Shown here piece after piece: positions 1 through 7,127 of a stretch of 9,863 nt of DNA. The DNA lies in assembly GCA_029004655.1 (NCBI GenBank), contig JAQVYP010000060.1:1-9863 (forward strand). Direction: 5' to 3'. Within the stretch, counting starts at the first letter, position 1. Each line of letters begins with the position of its first letter. The stretch comes from Oscillospiraceae bacterium. Its GTDB lineage: Bacteria > Bacillota > Clostridia > Oscillospirales > Acutalibacteraceae. Under the pieces are notes generated by a model. That model ran no database searches, had not been told where the DNA came from, and worked only from the letters and a program-made list of their open reading frames with translations. The position numbers were made by a program, and so were the translations under genes.

Positions 1-174
1 GGGATTTTTTCCCCAATCAAGGAAAAAACGGAGCAAATACTTTGTGTATTTGCGAGTATTTTGACGCTGAGTGGGGGAAAAAGACACACTAAGATGGCGG
101 ACGATGAGTTTTTAGAGGTTCCCATAAGCAAGATTAATTACACACAAAAATTTCCGCAAACTTGGTTTATCTAA
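1..174 (+). other. Possible C-terminal coding fragment, gene start outside window
   Basis: Frame 1 is open from the left edge to a TAA at 172-174 and would encode 57 residues, ending in a tail around MADDEFLEVPISK and KFPQTWFI. I recognise no domain. The first half coincides with a palindromic stretch (about 5-82), so part of this peptide may be repeat-encoded rather than ancestral protein. In favour of coding: the stop is followed 30 bases later by an intrinsic-terminator-like hairpin. Against: the fragment is short, no homology is recognisable, and the repeat alone could leave a frame open by chance. The start and upstream sequence are not in the window. Confidence 0.3.
5..82. repeat. Palindromic repeat with inner hairpin
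   Basis: An outer pair, TTTTTTCCCCA (5-15) and TGGGGGAAAAA (72-82), is complementary apart from one extra base. It encloses a perfect 8-bp inner stem, GCAAATAC (33-40) and GTATTTGC (46-53), around a 5-base loop TTTGT. The nested symmetry suggests a small dispersed palindromic element. Only one copy lies in the window, so its repeat nature is inferred from structure. Confidence 0.4.
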
Positions 175-204
175 ATACAAATATATTCCAATCACTAATC
201 TTAG

Positions 205-235
205 CCTCTTAACATATTTTGTTAAGAGGTGTTTT
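205..235 (+). terminator. Intrinsic-terminator-like hairpin
   Basis: CCTCTTAAC (205-213) and GTTAAGAGG (221-229) form a perfect 9-bp stem with a 7-base loop, followed by TGTTTT (230-235). It lies 30 bases after the stop of the open frame ending at 174 and would terminate that transcript. The 3' arm also contains AAGAGG (224-229), the best ribosome site for the next gene, so the hairpin could instead, or also, mask that site. The U-tract is short and interrupted, so termination strength is uncertain. Confidence 0.4.
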
Positions 236-237
236 CA

Positions 238-918
238 TTGGTGAAAAATATTTTAACAGCAAATACTATTGTAATAAAAGATGAAATGAAATATGACGGC
301 GTGACTGTTTTGACTTTTAAAATTGAGTATCCTGAGTTTAAGTCATCATATTACCAAATGTCATTGGTAGTGATTAATAAATTCTACAAAGAAAAGGCAT
401 TGGCATACGAAAAACATTGCAGAACTGAACTGTTTAACGCGGCAGTGGAACAGTATAAATACAGCAAAGAGAATAACTTTCCGGTACATGTACATGAAGC
501 CTTAGTTGTATATAAATTAACATATAATTGCGGCTGCATAGTTAGTTTATATTTTGACCAGTACGAATATACCGGTGGAGCGCATGGCAGTACCCTGAGA
601 TATTCCCAAACATTCAACTTGCAAAAGTGCAGCATGCTTAAACTTAACGAGCTTTTTAGCTGTACGTCGGATTACAAAGCATATATATTTAAACAAATTT
701 TAGAGCAAATTGAGCAAGATACAAGCATTTATTTTGAAGATTATGCAAAGCTGATTGTATCAACTTTCAACGAGAGCAGCTTTTATTGTACACCGCTGGG
801 AATTATTATCTATTATCAGCAATATGATATTGCCCCGTATTCCAGTGGCATCAGAGAGTTTTTAATACCGTATACAAATTGTGTAATTGACCCCATTAAA
901 AAATGTTTTCAAATTTAA
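238..918 (+). CDS. DUF4163/DUF3298 domain-containing protein
   Basis: This encodes a 226-residue protein if translation starts at TTG 238, which lies 8 bases after AAGAGG (224-229). GTG 229 and GTG 241 in the same frame are alternatives, but 229 overlaps the ribosome site itself. The N-terminal part resembles DUF4163. The C-terminal part carries DUF3298 hallmarks: YTGGAHG (GGAHG at residues 113-117) and DIAPYSSGIREFLIPY (from residue 197). These domains are best known as the extracellular part of the anti-sigma factor RsiV and in the deacetylase PdaC. Here there is no signal peptide, membrane segment, sigma-binding domain or catalytic domain, so this is a standalone domain pair, probably cytoplasmic as encoded. 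Similar short clostridial proteins exist, to my knowledge, so truncation need not be assumed. Its role is unknown. It stands alone on the + strand, separated from the downstream operon by 650 bases of repeats and promoter, with no clear terminator of its own. Confidence 0.8.
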   Translation: MVKNILTANTIVIKDEMKYDGVTVLTFKIEYPEFKSSYYQMSLVVINKFYKEKALAYEKHCRTELFNAAVEQYKYSKENNFPVHVHEALVVYKLTYNCGCIVSLYFDQYEYTGGAHGSTLRYSQTFNLQKCSMLKLNELFSCTSDYKAYIFKQILEQIEQDTSIYFEDYAKLIVSTFNESSFYCTPLGIIIYYQQYDIAPYSSGIREFLIPYTNCVIDPIKKCFQI

Positions 919-950
919 TATTGGGGAAATTAGTTAAGATGGTGGGGTTG

Positions 951-985
951 CGGAACGACGAGGGCGTCGTTCCCTACGGGATTGA
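951..985. repeat. 35-base hairpin repeat, copy A
   Basis: This 35-base segment is identical to 1240-1274. Its core is a perfect 9-bp inverted repeat, GGAACGACG (952-960) and CGTCGTTCC (965-973), with loop AGGG, followed by CTACGGGATTGA. No T-run follows, so a terminator role is unlikely. It resembles a REP-type dispersed palindrome. Its last base coincides with the first base of the adjacent MITE-like element. Confidence 0.85.
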
Positions 986-1141
986 TACTAATTCCAAATA
1001 AAAATCAACAAATCTTCGCGGTCTTTTGTTTGCGAGATTGCGTTGTCGTTCTCGGCGGGCGATAGCCCGCCTTCGTCCTCCGCCTTGTCACACAAACAAA
1101 ATCCTCGCAAATCTTGGTCACTTTTTAATTGGAATTAGTAT
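985..1141. mobile_element. MITE-like palindromic element, 157 bases, non-coding
   Basis: It is bounded by perfect 13-base terminal inverted repeats, ATACTAATTCCAA (985-997) and TTGGAATTAGTAT (1129-1141). After one mismatch the pairing continues for six more bases. The centre is a perfect GC hairpin, GGCGGGC (1054-1060) and GCCCGCC (1065-1071), with a GATA loop, at almost exactly the element's midpoint; partial complementarity lies between. No ORF fits inside. The ends carry TA on both sides, which would suit a TA target duplication as used by IS630/Tc1-type transposases, but no transposase is present in the window and that family link is inference. Confidence 0.65.
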
Positions 1142-1213
1142 GAGAGGACAACATTACCTGCGCGGCATGAGCACAAGATAGCAGACACCTCATGCGCTTC
1201 ACTTCGTTCAGCA

Positions 1214-1233
1214 CCTTCCCCTTGAGGGGAAGG
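1214..1233. repeat. Perfect 8-bp hairpin, C/G-rich
   Basis: CCTTCCCC (1214-1221) and GGGGAAGG (1226-1233) pair perfectly around a TTGA loop. The following bases (CTATTTC) are not a convincing U-tract, so it is not called a terminator. It sits just before copy B of the 35-base repeat and is probably part of another dispersed intergenic palindrome. Confidence 0.6.
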
Positions 1234-1239
1234 CTATTT

Positions 1240-1274
1240 CGGAACGACGAGGGCGTCGTTCCCTACGGGATTGA
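1240..1274. repeat. 35-base hairpin repeat, copy B
   Basis: This is an exact direct copy of 951-985, 289 bases downstream, with the same 9-bp stem (1241-1249 and 1254-1262). A shortened relative follows at 1299-1312 (CGGAATCCCTACGG): it keeps the outer CGGAA and TCCCTACGG but lacks the 15 inner bases that form most of the hairpin. Confidence 0.85.
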
Positions 1275-1444
1275 GTGTTGCGTATGCATTTTGAGGTACG
1301 GAATCCCTACGGAAGAACGTTGACAATTAGCAAAGTTTGGTGGAATTAAACCAATTATCAAATTTTTTAAATTTACGAAACGCATAAAAGATTAGCAGCG
1401 TTTTGTACAAATACAACAAAACTTATTAATATTTTAAAATACTA
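1275..1444. other. Rest of the gene-free region before the operon promoter
   Basis: This completes the gene-free stretch that starts at 919. Apart from the shortened repeat relative at 1299-1312, it becomes strongly AT-rich. The one symmetrical motif I see is TTGGT (1337-1341) facing ACCAA (1350-1354), with AATT at the centre. I see no coding frame, RNA gene or riboswitch in it. Confidence 0.5.
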
Positions 1445-1473
1445 TTGACTTTTATAATAAAATGAATTACAAT
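1445..1473 (+). promoter_or_regulatory. Sigma-A type promoter of the nucleoside operon
   Basis: The -35 box TTGACT (1445-1450) and -10 box TACAAT (1468-1473) are separated by exactly 17 bases, each one mismatch from consensus. Transcription would start near 1480, leaving a leader of about 90 bases before the regulator gene. This is the only convincing promoter I see for the eight complete genes and one partial gene downstream. Confidence 0.75.
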
Positions 1474-1484
1474 CCATATATCAG

Positions 1485-1522
1485 GTGGTCATGACAACAT
1501 AACAACATGACAACATAACAAC
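1485..1522. promoter_or_regulatory. Candidate operator with 8-base tandem repeats
   Basis: GTCATGAC (1488-1495) is a perfect 8-base palindrome, extendable to the pattern T-GTCATGAC-A, which fits the general shape of GntR/HutC-family operators. It runs directly into a perfect 16-base tandem duplication (1491-1506 and 1507-1522), itself made of alternating ATGACAAC and ATAACAAC units, four units in all. The array begins about 10 bases after the predicted transcription start, where a bound repressor would block elongation or promoter clearance. The regulator is encoded immediately downstream, so autoregulation is the natural inference. Confidence 0.55.
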
Positions 1523-1568
1523 ACGATAGCGCAAATGTAAAAAATTATTTATTTATGGAGGCGTCACA

Positions 1569-2294
1569 ATGGCTTATAAAGTCCTTAAATATTCTTTGTT
1601 AAAGCATAAAATCATTGAAAAAGTGAATAATGAAGAGTACAAAGAAGGAGATTTAATCCCAAGCGAACGCGAGTTAATGGATATGTATCAGATGAGCCGA
1701 ATTACTGTAAGGAAAGCCATTGATGATTTGGTTAATGAAGGCTATCTATATCGTATACAAGGAAAAGGGACTTATGTCAGAAGTGATGAAAATTCTCATG
1801 ATTTATTTTCAATCACAAGCTGCACTGAGGATATTAGTAATAAGGGGATGATCCCTTCAAGCCGTGTAATTAGTTCAGATGTTATAAAAGCCGGAAAACA
1901 CAAGGCGAGAAGATTGCAAATAGACGAAAACGATTTAATTTTTAAGCTTAAACGCGTTTATTATGCTGATGGTGTATCAATTAACTTCACAACTACTAAC
2001 CTTCCGCTTTCAATATTCCCCGGTCTTGATAAATATGATTTCAGCAAAACATCACTGTATTCTGTTATTGAAAATGATTATGGCATAAAAATTACACATG
2101 CCAGCAGAACGCTGCAGGCTGTTTTGGCAAGTGAAGAAACTGCAAAACATCTCGATATTAAGCAAGGTGAACCATTGATATTGTTTGAATGTGTAACATA
2201 TGGTGAGGTTAACGGAAAAGAGTTGATTATTGAAGTGTTTGATTGCTGCTACCGCACCGATGTTCATAAATTCTATATAAATCAAGTTAGATAA
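1569..2294 (+). CDS. GntR/HutC-family transcriptional regulator with UTRA domain
   Basis: A 241-residue cytoplasmic DNA-binding protein of the usual length for the HutC subfamily. The ATG at 1569 lies 7 bases after GGAGG (1557-1561). The N-terminal winged helix-turn-helix spans about residues 5-70, with the family motifs PSERELMDMY (31-40), SRITVRKA (43-50, recognition helix) and GKGTYV (65-70, wing). The C-terminal UTRA ligand-binding domain spans about 95-238, ending in the family-like stretch around EVFDCCYRTDVHKFY. HutC regulators usually bind a small metabolite or sugar phosphate and release DNA. As the first gene of the operon, behind a palindromic site, it probably represses itself and the transport and catabolic genes, with an imported nucleoside, a ribose phosphate or a downstream intermediate as inducer. 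The ligand cannot be read from sequence. A gap of 67 bases, without a terminator, leads to the binding protein. Confidence 0.92.
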   Translation: MAYKVLKYSLLKHKIIEKVNNEEYKEGDLIPSERELMDMYQMSRITVRKAIDDLVNEGYLYRIQGKGTYVRSDENSHDLFSITSCTEDISNKGMIPSSRVISSDVIKAGKHKARRLQIDENDLIFKLKRVYYADGVSINFTTTNLPLSIFPGLDKYDFSKTSLYSVIENDYGIKITHASRTLQAVLASEETAKHLDIKQGEPLILFECVTYGEVNGKELIIEVFDCCYRTDVHKFYINQVR

Positions 2295-2361
2295 GTTTGC
2301 TTAAATGCAAATTTATATAAAATGAAAAACAAAAAGCAAAAATAAAAGGGAGGAATTTCAA

Positions 2362-3564
2362 ATGAAAAAAAGCACTAAAAAATTAATGGCATTGGTTCTG
2401 GCATGTTTACTCACTGTTGCATTCTCAATGACGGGTTGCTCAAGCAAAGACACTTCAAGCGGTTCAAGCACGGCAAGTAAAGAAAAAATTGCTCTTGTTT
2501 GTTCTGCAGCCGGTGCAAATGATAACGGCTATAACCAAGCAGCTATCAAAGGCTTAAATCAGCTTAAAACAGAAAAAGGCGTTGATACCAAAGTTGTTGA
2601 AACAACAACAGATTATCCGGGAACTTTAAAAACTCTTGCAGACGCCGGTTACAAGCTTATTTATTCACTTGAATATGATTTTACTGCACTTATTGATGGT
2701 GTTGGCGGAGAAAAACCTCTTGCAGAGCAATATCCTGATACTACCTTTGTTGTTTTCAATGCAAACCCAAATTTAAAAGAAGATAATACCGCAAAGTTTA
2801 AAAATGTTATTTCAGTTATGTTTAATGTTAACGAGGCATCTTTCCTTGCCGGTGCATTAAGTGTTAAGGTCAATGAAAATGCAAGCGTATTGTTCGACAG
2901 CTCAAAGTATTCATTAACAACAGGTGATGCAGGCCGCGCTGTTGGATTTATCGGTGGTACACAATCCTCCGGTATTGAAGTATTCAGCTATGGCTATGCA
3001 GAAGGCATTAACTATGTTGCAAAAGAACTCGGAGTCAACTATACCTATTATTCCACATATAATGCCGGATTCTCTGATTCGGCAACAGGCGGAACAACAG
3101 CAGGCACATACTATAGCGAAGGCGCAAACGTTGTTTATACTGTAGCAGGTTCTGTTGGTGATGGCGTTGATGCTAAGGCGAAAGAAGTTAAAAAGCTTTC
3201 TATCGAAGTTGATGCAAACAAAGACAGCGCACAACCCGGATATATTTTAACAAGTGTTTTGAAGAATACAAACGTTCCGGTATATGCACTTGGAACTGCT
3301 CTTATTGACGGAACACTGGCTTCAAAAGGCGGCACTGTTATTAACTATTCATTGGGTTCGGAAGCTACCGGTATTACTGATTTAAGCACAATCGCAGCAG
3401 CAATCAAGTCAGATTCAGCTGCACAGGCAAAATGGACCGAAATCAAAAATTATATTACTGATCTTTCTTCTAAAATTGGAAGTGGCACGATTAAAGTTAC
3501 AAATGCACAGATCGGCGAGACATTAGATATTGCAACTCTTAGCAATGTAAAACTGCCTAAATAA
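2362..3564 (+). CDS. BMP/PnrA-family substrate-binding lipoprotein of ABC importer
   Basis: A 400-residue secreted lipoprotein that captures substrate for the ABC importer encoded by the next three genes. The signal peptide has a basic start (MKKSTKK), a hydrophobic core, and a lipobox MTGC with lipidated Cys26. A Ser/Thr-rich linker (27-40) follows. BMP-family motifs are in order: ANDNGYNQAA (52-61), VGFIGG (194-199), VYTVAGSVGDGV (258-269) and EVDANKDSAQPGY (282-294). The family includes the purine-nucleoside receptor PnrA (TmpC) of Treponema and other nucleoside-binding proteins, so a nucleoside or nucleoside-like ligand is likely; which one is unknown. GGGAGG (2348-2353) lies 8 bases before the ATG. 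It is somewhat longer than the roughly 350 residues common in the family, mainly through the linker and C-terminal part. Confidence 0.93.
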   Translation: MKKSTKKLMALVLACLLTVAFSMTGCSSKDTSSGSSTASKEKIALVCSAAGANDNGYNQAAIKGLNQLKTEKGVDTKVVETTTDYPGTLKTLADAGYKLIYSLEYDFTALIDGVGGEKPLAEQYPDTTFVVFNANPNLKEDNTAKFKNVISVMFNVNEASFLAGALSVKVNENASVLFDSSKYSLTTGDAGRAVGFIGGTQSSGIEVFSYGYAEGINYVAKELGVNYTYYSTYNAGFSDSATGGTTAGTYYSEGANVVYTVAGSVGDGVDAKAKEVKKLSIEVDANKDSAQPGYILTSVLKNTNVPVYALGTALIDGTLASKGGTVINYSLGSEATGITDLSTIAAAIKSDSAAQAKWTEIKNYITDLSSKIGSGTIKVTNAQIGETLDIATLSNVKLPK

Positions 3565-3592
3565 ATTATTAAGATGATAAGGGGCGAATAAA

Positions 3593-5128
3593 ATGAACAT
3601 TATTGAAACTGTAAATATAACAAAAAAATACGGAGATTTTGTTGCTAATGATGCAATCAATCTCGCAGTTTCAGAAGGTGAAATTAAGGCCATCGTTGGT
3701 GAAAACGGTGCCGGAAAAACAACCTTAATGAACATGCTTTATGGGTTAATTGCTCCGACAAGCGGAAAGCTGCTTGTTGGAGGAAAAGAAGTAAAATTTT
3801 CGTCCCCTTTGGATGCAATCAATTCAGGCTTAGGTATGGTGCACCAGCATTTTAAGCTGGTGCCCAGCCTTACTGTTTGCGAAAATATTCTGCTTGGAAT
3901 TGAAGTTTTAAAAAATAAGACACCTTTTATAGATGCTAAAAAGCAGTATGAAAAGGTTCAAGCAGTTGTTGATAAGTTTAAATTTGATTTAAACGTAAGA
4001 GATAGAGTAGAAGACATTTCAATAGGTCAAAAACAACGTGTTGAAATTATGAAAATGCTTTATCGAAATGTTAATATCTTAATATTGGACGAGCCTACCG
4101 CGGTGCTTACTCCACAAGAAGTTGATGAGTTAACTATCAGCTTAAAGGAACTAAAAGCACAGGGTAAAACTATTATTATAATTACACATAAACTTGGTGA
4201 GGTTATGCAGCTTTCTGATAGTGTTACTATCATTAAGCGCGGCAAAGTTGTTGGTGAGGTAAAAACCAAAGATACAAATGAACGCAAGCTTGCACAAATG
4301 ATGGTTGGCCGAGACGTTGTACTTAGTGTTAAAAAAGAAGAAATTGATAATTCGGGCAACCCGGTTGTTTATAAATTGGAAAACATCTCAACTAAGAATA
4401 TCTTTGGAAAAGAAGTGTTGAGTGATATAAATCTTGAAGTCAAAGAAGGCGAAGTCCTCGGTATTGCGGGTGTTGAGGGCAATGGTCAAAGCGAACTTCT
4501 AAAAGTAGTTACCGGACTTATGACTACAACAAAAGGTAATATTACTTTAAACGGAAAAGAAATAACAAACTGGTGGCCGGCAAACATCAGAGATGCCGGT
4601 GTCGGCATGATACATGAAGATCGTTATGCACAAGGTCTGTGCCAGAACATGACTATCAAGGAAAATATGATTGCAGGATATCATTATTGTGGCGATGTTT
4701 GTTCGCGTGGATTTTTGCGTTCTCAAGTGATTTCAAAAAAACGCGACCGCCTTATAAAGGATTATGATATTCGTGTTGCTGATGCAGAGGGCGAAGTATC
4801 TCAGCTTTCCGGCGGCAATGCACAAAAAATTATTATTGCAAGGGAATTCGATTCAAAACCAAAGGTATTAATCGCAGCACAACCTACAAGAGGTGTTGAT
4901 GTTGGTTCTATCGAATTTATACACAATAAAATTCTTGATTTAAGGAAACAAGGTGTTGGAGTTCTGCTTATTTCAAGTGAGCTTTCAGAAATTATGAGCC
5001 TGAGTGACAGAATTGCTGTTATGTATAAGGGCAAAATCATCGGAGTAGTAAATCAAAAGGATACCAGCACAACAGAGCTTGGATTGCTGATGGCAGGTAT
5101 TACGGATAAAGGAGGAAAGCAGGAATGA
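3593..5128 (+). CDS. Nucleoside ABC importer, double-domain ATPase
   Basis: This 511-residue protein is the energy-coupling ATPase on the cytoplasmic face of the importer, with two fused ABC domains as in RbsA and the NupA/RnsB type. Domain 1 has Walker A GENGAGKTT (36-44), Q-loop Gln85, a variant signature SIGQKQ (143-148), Walker B ILILDEP (162-168) and switch His199. Domain 2 has a degenerate Walker A GVEGNGQSE (293-301) without the catalytic Lys, a canonical signature LSGGNAQ (405-411), and AAQPTRGVD (428-436), where Gln430 replaces the catalytic Glu. That asymmetry is normal for this family, so domain 1 supplies the intact nucleotide-binding motifs. AAGGGG (3579-3584) precedes the ATG. 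The stop overlaps the next start as ATGA (5125-5128), implying coupled translation with permease 1. Confidence 0.95.
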   Translation: MNIIETVNITKKYGDFVANDAINLAVSEGEIKAIVGENGAGKTTLMNMLYGLIAPTSGKLLVGGKEVKFSSPLDAINSGLGMVHQHFKLVPSLTVCENILLGIEVLKNKTPFIDAKKQYEKVQAVVDKFKFDLNVRDRVEDISIGQKQRVEIMKMLYRNVNILILDEPTAVLTPQEVDELTISLKELKAQGKTIIIITHKLGEVMQLSDSVTIIKRGKVVGEVKTKDTNERKLAQMMVGRDVVLSVKKEEIDNSGNPVVYKLENISTKNIFGKEVLSDINLEVKEGEVLGIAGVEGNGQSELLKVVTGLMTTTKGNITLNGKEITNWWPANIRDAGVGMIHEDRYAQGLCQNMTIKENMIAGYHYCGDVCSRGFLRSQVISKKRDRLIKDYDIRVADAEGEVSQLSGGNAQKIIIAREFDSKPKVLIAAQPTRGVDVGSIEFIHNKILDLRKQGVGVLLISSELSEIMSLSDRIAVMYKGKIIGVVNQKDTSTTELGLLMAGITDKGGKQE

Positions 5129-6210
5129 ATAAGGTAAGAAAATTAGGATTAAGTCTTTTAAATTCACTCCTTCCTGTTTTATGTGCTTTTGCAATAGGCG
5201 CAGTTATTATTCTTATTATCGGTCAAAACCCTCTTACTACTTATTGGATTATGATTAAAAATACATTGTTTACATGGAAAGGTTTCATGAAAACTTTGCA
5301 TTATGCCAGCCCTTTAATACTCACAGGTCTTGCAATTGCAATTACATTTAAGGCCAACATTTTCAACATGGGTGTTGAAGGTCAGCTGCTTGGCGGGGCA
5401 TTTGCTTCGTGTATTATCGGATTCTCACTTAAAAGCATGAATCCGACTGCTCACGTTATTATTTGCTTGCTTTCAGGTATTATAGTTGGAATGTTATTTG
5501 CACTTGTTCCGGCAATTTTGAAAGCTTATTTTCACGTTAACGAAATGGTTGTTACCTTGATGCTTAACTATGCAATCGCGAAAATTCTACAAGTTTTAGC
5601 ATCAACAGTTTTTCGCGATAAAGCAGCAGGATATGTTGCAACATCTCCAATTGAAAGCAGTGCAATGTTTAACCGAATCGGCGGAACCAGTATTACGTTG
5701 TTTTTCCCGATTACAATTGTTGTCTTTATTGCAATGTATTTCGTTTTCAAAAAATCCCGACTTGGTTATGAAATTACAGCAATTGGCAGAAATACGGAGT
5801 TTGCAGAAGCTTCCGGAATGAATGTCAGACGCAAAATTATTTATATGATGCTTATTAGCGGAGCACTCAGCGGTCTTGCAGGTGCAGGCTTTATGATGAG
5901 TGAAAAGTTTAAATATACACTTGATTTTTCAGGCAGCCCGGGACTTGGATGGGACGGAATGCTAATTGCTTTGCTAGGCGGACATGATCCGATAGGTATT
6001 TTAATTGCCGCTGTATTTTATAGTGCACTTAAAACAGGAAGCGACAGCATCGGAATCTTTGCCAATGTTCCAAAAGAGATAGTTGCTGTTATTCAAGGGC
6101 TGATGATTCTGTTCTTATCAATAAGATTTATCGATCAAAGAACGAAGGTTTTTGAAAACTTTAAAACAAGGTTTATCAGCAAAAAAGCACAAACTGAGGA
6201 GGTGCAGTAA
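5125..6210 (+). CDS. Nucleoside ABC importer permease 1 (BPD_transp_2)
   Basis: This 361-residue integral membrane protein is one half of the translocation channel, of the NupB/RnsC type. I count about nine hydrophobic segments, roughly at residues 9-33, 60-76, 80-100, 108-132, 140-156, 190-210, 236-258, 278-300 and 316-333. The motif FNMGVEGQLLGGAFAS (about 80-95) and the cytoplasmic loop LGYEITAIGRNTEFAEASGMN (from 213), where the ATPase would dock, are typical of ribose/nucleoside-type permeases. The C-terminal tail is charged (FISKKAQTEEVQ). AAAGGAGG (5108-5115) lies inside the end of the ATPase gene, 9 bases before the ATG. Its partner permease begins two bases after its stop. Confidence 0.93.
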   Translation: MNKVRKLGLSLLNSLLPVLCAFAIGAVIILIIGQNPLTTYWIMIKNTLFTWKGFMKTLHYASPLILTGLAIAITFKANIFNMGVEGQLLGGAFASCIIGFSLKSMNPTAHVIICLLSGIIVGMLFALVPAILKAYFHVNEMVVTLMLNYAIAKILQVLASTVFRDKAAGYVATSPIESSAMFNRIGGTSITLFFPITIVVFIAMYFVFKKSRLGYEITAIGRNTEFAEASGMNVRRKIIYMMLISGALSGLAGAGFMMSEKFKYTLDFSGSPGLGWDGMLIALLGGHDPIGILIAAVFYSALKTGSDSIGIFANVPKEIVAVIQGLMILFLSIRFIDQRTKVFENFKTRFISKKAQTEEVQ

Positions 6211-6212
6211 TA

Positions 6213-7127
6213 ATGGATTATCAAAGATTACTTTACGATGCTATTTCTTGCGGTGCTCCCATTATTTTGTGCGTTCTCGGTGGTAACTTTGCACACAAGG
6301 CAAATGTATTAAATATTGCACTTGAAGGCATGTTGTTAATGGGTGCGTTTACTTCTGTGCTGTTTACAATGCTGACTAAAAATATACTTTTGGGTATCTT
6401 GATTTGTATTTTAATAAACTTGATATGGGGCATTGTCTTTTCGGTAATGTGCGTTACAAAGAAAGGAAATCCGATTATCGCCGGTCTTGCTGTTAATATG
6501 CTGGCGACTGCAATCTGTGCTTTTCTGCTTAAAGTTTTGGGCATGGCAAACTTAAATGTTAACAGTATTGTTAATGTAGCAGGCTTAAAAATACAAATTC
6601 CGGTGATTAATCAAATCCCGTTTATAGGTGGAATAATCAGTGGACATCCGCTTATGACATATGTTAGTTTTATTGCCATCTTTGTGATGTGGGTAATTAT
6701 GTATAAAACTAAGTTCGGCGTATATGTGCGTGTCGTTGGCGAAAACGAAGATGCTGCAGTCAGCGTCGGAATTAATGTCAACAGAATAAGATACATTGCT
6801 GTTTTGATCGGCGCAGTTTGCAGCGCATTGGCAGGTATCAATCTTTCACTTGAAAAAATGGCTTTGTTTACAAATGATATGTCCGCGGGTATCGGATTTA
6901 TTGCTATCGCTGCTATTTTCTGCGGAAGCGGAAGACCGGGGCTCACGTCTATATATGCTATTATTTTCGGACTTGCGCAATCCCTCGCTATCAACCTCAG
7001 CATCTCAGCAGGAGCTTATTCCGGACTCTTTAACACAATACCATACTTTATGATAGTTTTCATTCTCGCAGTAGTATCTATCATTAAGATGAAAAATAAT
7101 AGGGTGAGGGGTTTTAAAAATGAGTAA
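6213..7127 (+). CDS. Nucleoside ABC importer permease 2 (BPD_transp_2)
   Basis: A 304-residue integral membrane protein, the second channel half, of the NupC/RnsD type and shorter than permease 1, as is usual. Family features include ANVLNIALEGMLLMGAF (near residues 29-45), the loop GVYVRVVGENEDAAVSVGIN before a hydrophobic segment, and a C-terminal region with GSGRPGLTSIYAIIFGLAQS. About eight to nine hydrophobic segments are visible. The strong ribosome site GAGGAGGTG (6196-6204) lies in the last codons of permease 1, 8 bases before the ATG. Having two unlike permeases, rather than one dimerising permease as in ribose importers, is the arrangement known for nucleoside BMP-type importers and supports a nucleoside substrate. 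Confidence 0.93.
   Translation: MDYQRLLYDAISCGAPIILCVLGGNFAHKANVLNIALEGMLLMGAFTSVLFTMLTKNILLGILICILINLIWGIVFSVMCVTKKGNPIIAGLAVNMLATAICAFLLKVLGMANLNVNSIVNVAGLKIQIPVINQIPFIGGIISGHPLMTYVSFIAIFVMWVIMYKTKFGVYVRVVGENEDAAVSVGINVNRIRYIAVLIGAVCSALAGINLSLEKMALFTNDMSAGIGFIAIAAIFCGSGRPGLTSIYAIIFGLAQSLAINLSISAGAYSGLFNTIPYFMIVFILAVVSIIKMKNNRVRGFKNE

Noticed and set aside
919..1320. CRISPR array considered for the repeat-rich intergenic region
   Set aside because: Only two full 35-base copies, 289 bases apart, with no regular spacers and no cas genes.
1320..1348. TTGACA as a second -35 box upstream of the operon
   Set aside because: At 16-18 bases downstream there is no acceptable -10 box, while 1445-1473 has a clearly better promoter.
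1337..1354. Imperfect palindrome TTGGT...AATT...ACCAA
   Set aside because: It has 14 of 18 symmetrical positions in AT-rich sequence, far upstream of the promoter and with no second copy; too weak to call an operator.
2297..2312. Small inverted repeat TTTGC / GCAAA between regulator and binding-protein genes
   Set aside because: A 5-bp AT-rich stem without a T-tract; it does not support a terminator or attenuator.
3841..3863. Perfect 8-bp inverted repeat GCACCAGC / GCTGGTGC inside the ATPase gene
   Set aside because: It encodes the conserved HQHFKLV Q-loop segment, so the symmetry is most likely a by-product of the protein sequence.
4060..4359. 99-codon open frame on the minus strand
   Set aside because: It is antisense to conserved ATPase motifs, with Ser/Thr-rich translation typical of a shadow frame.
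6611..7003. 130-codon open frame on the minus strand
   Set aside because: It is the shadow of permease 2, with low-complexity hydrophobic translation and no ribosome site evident.
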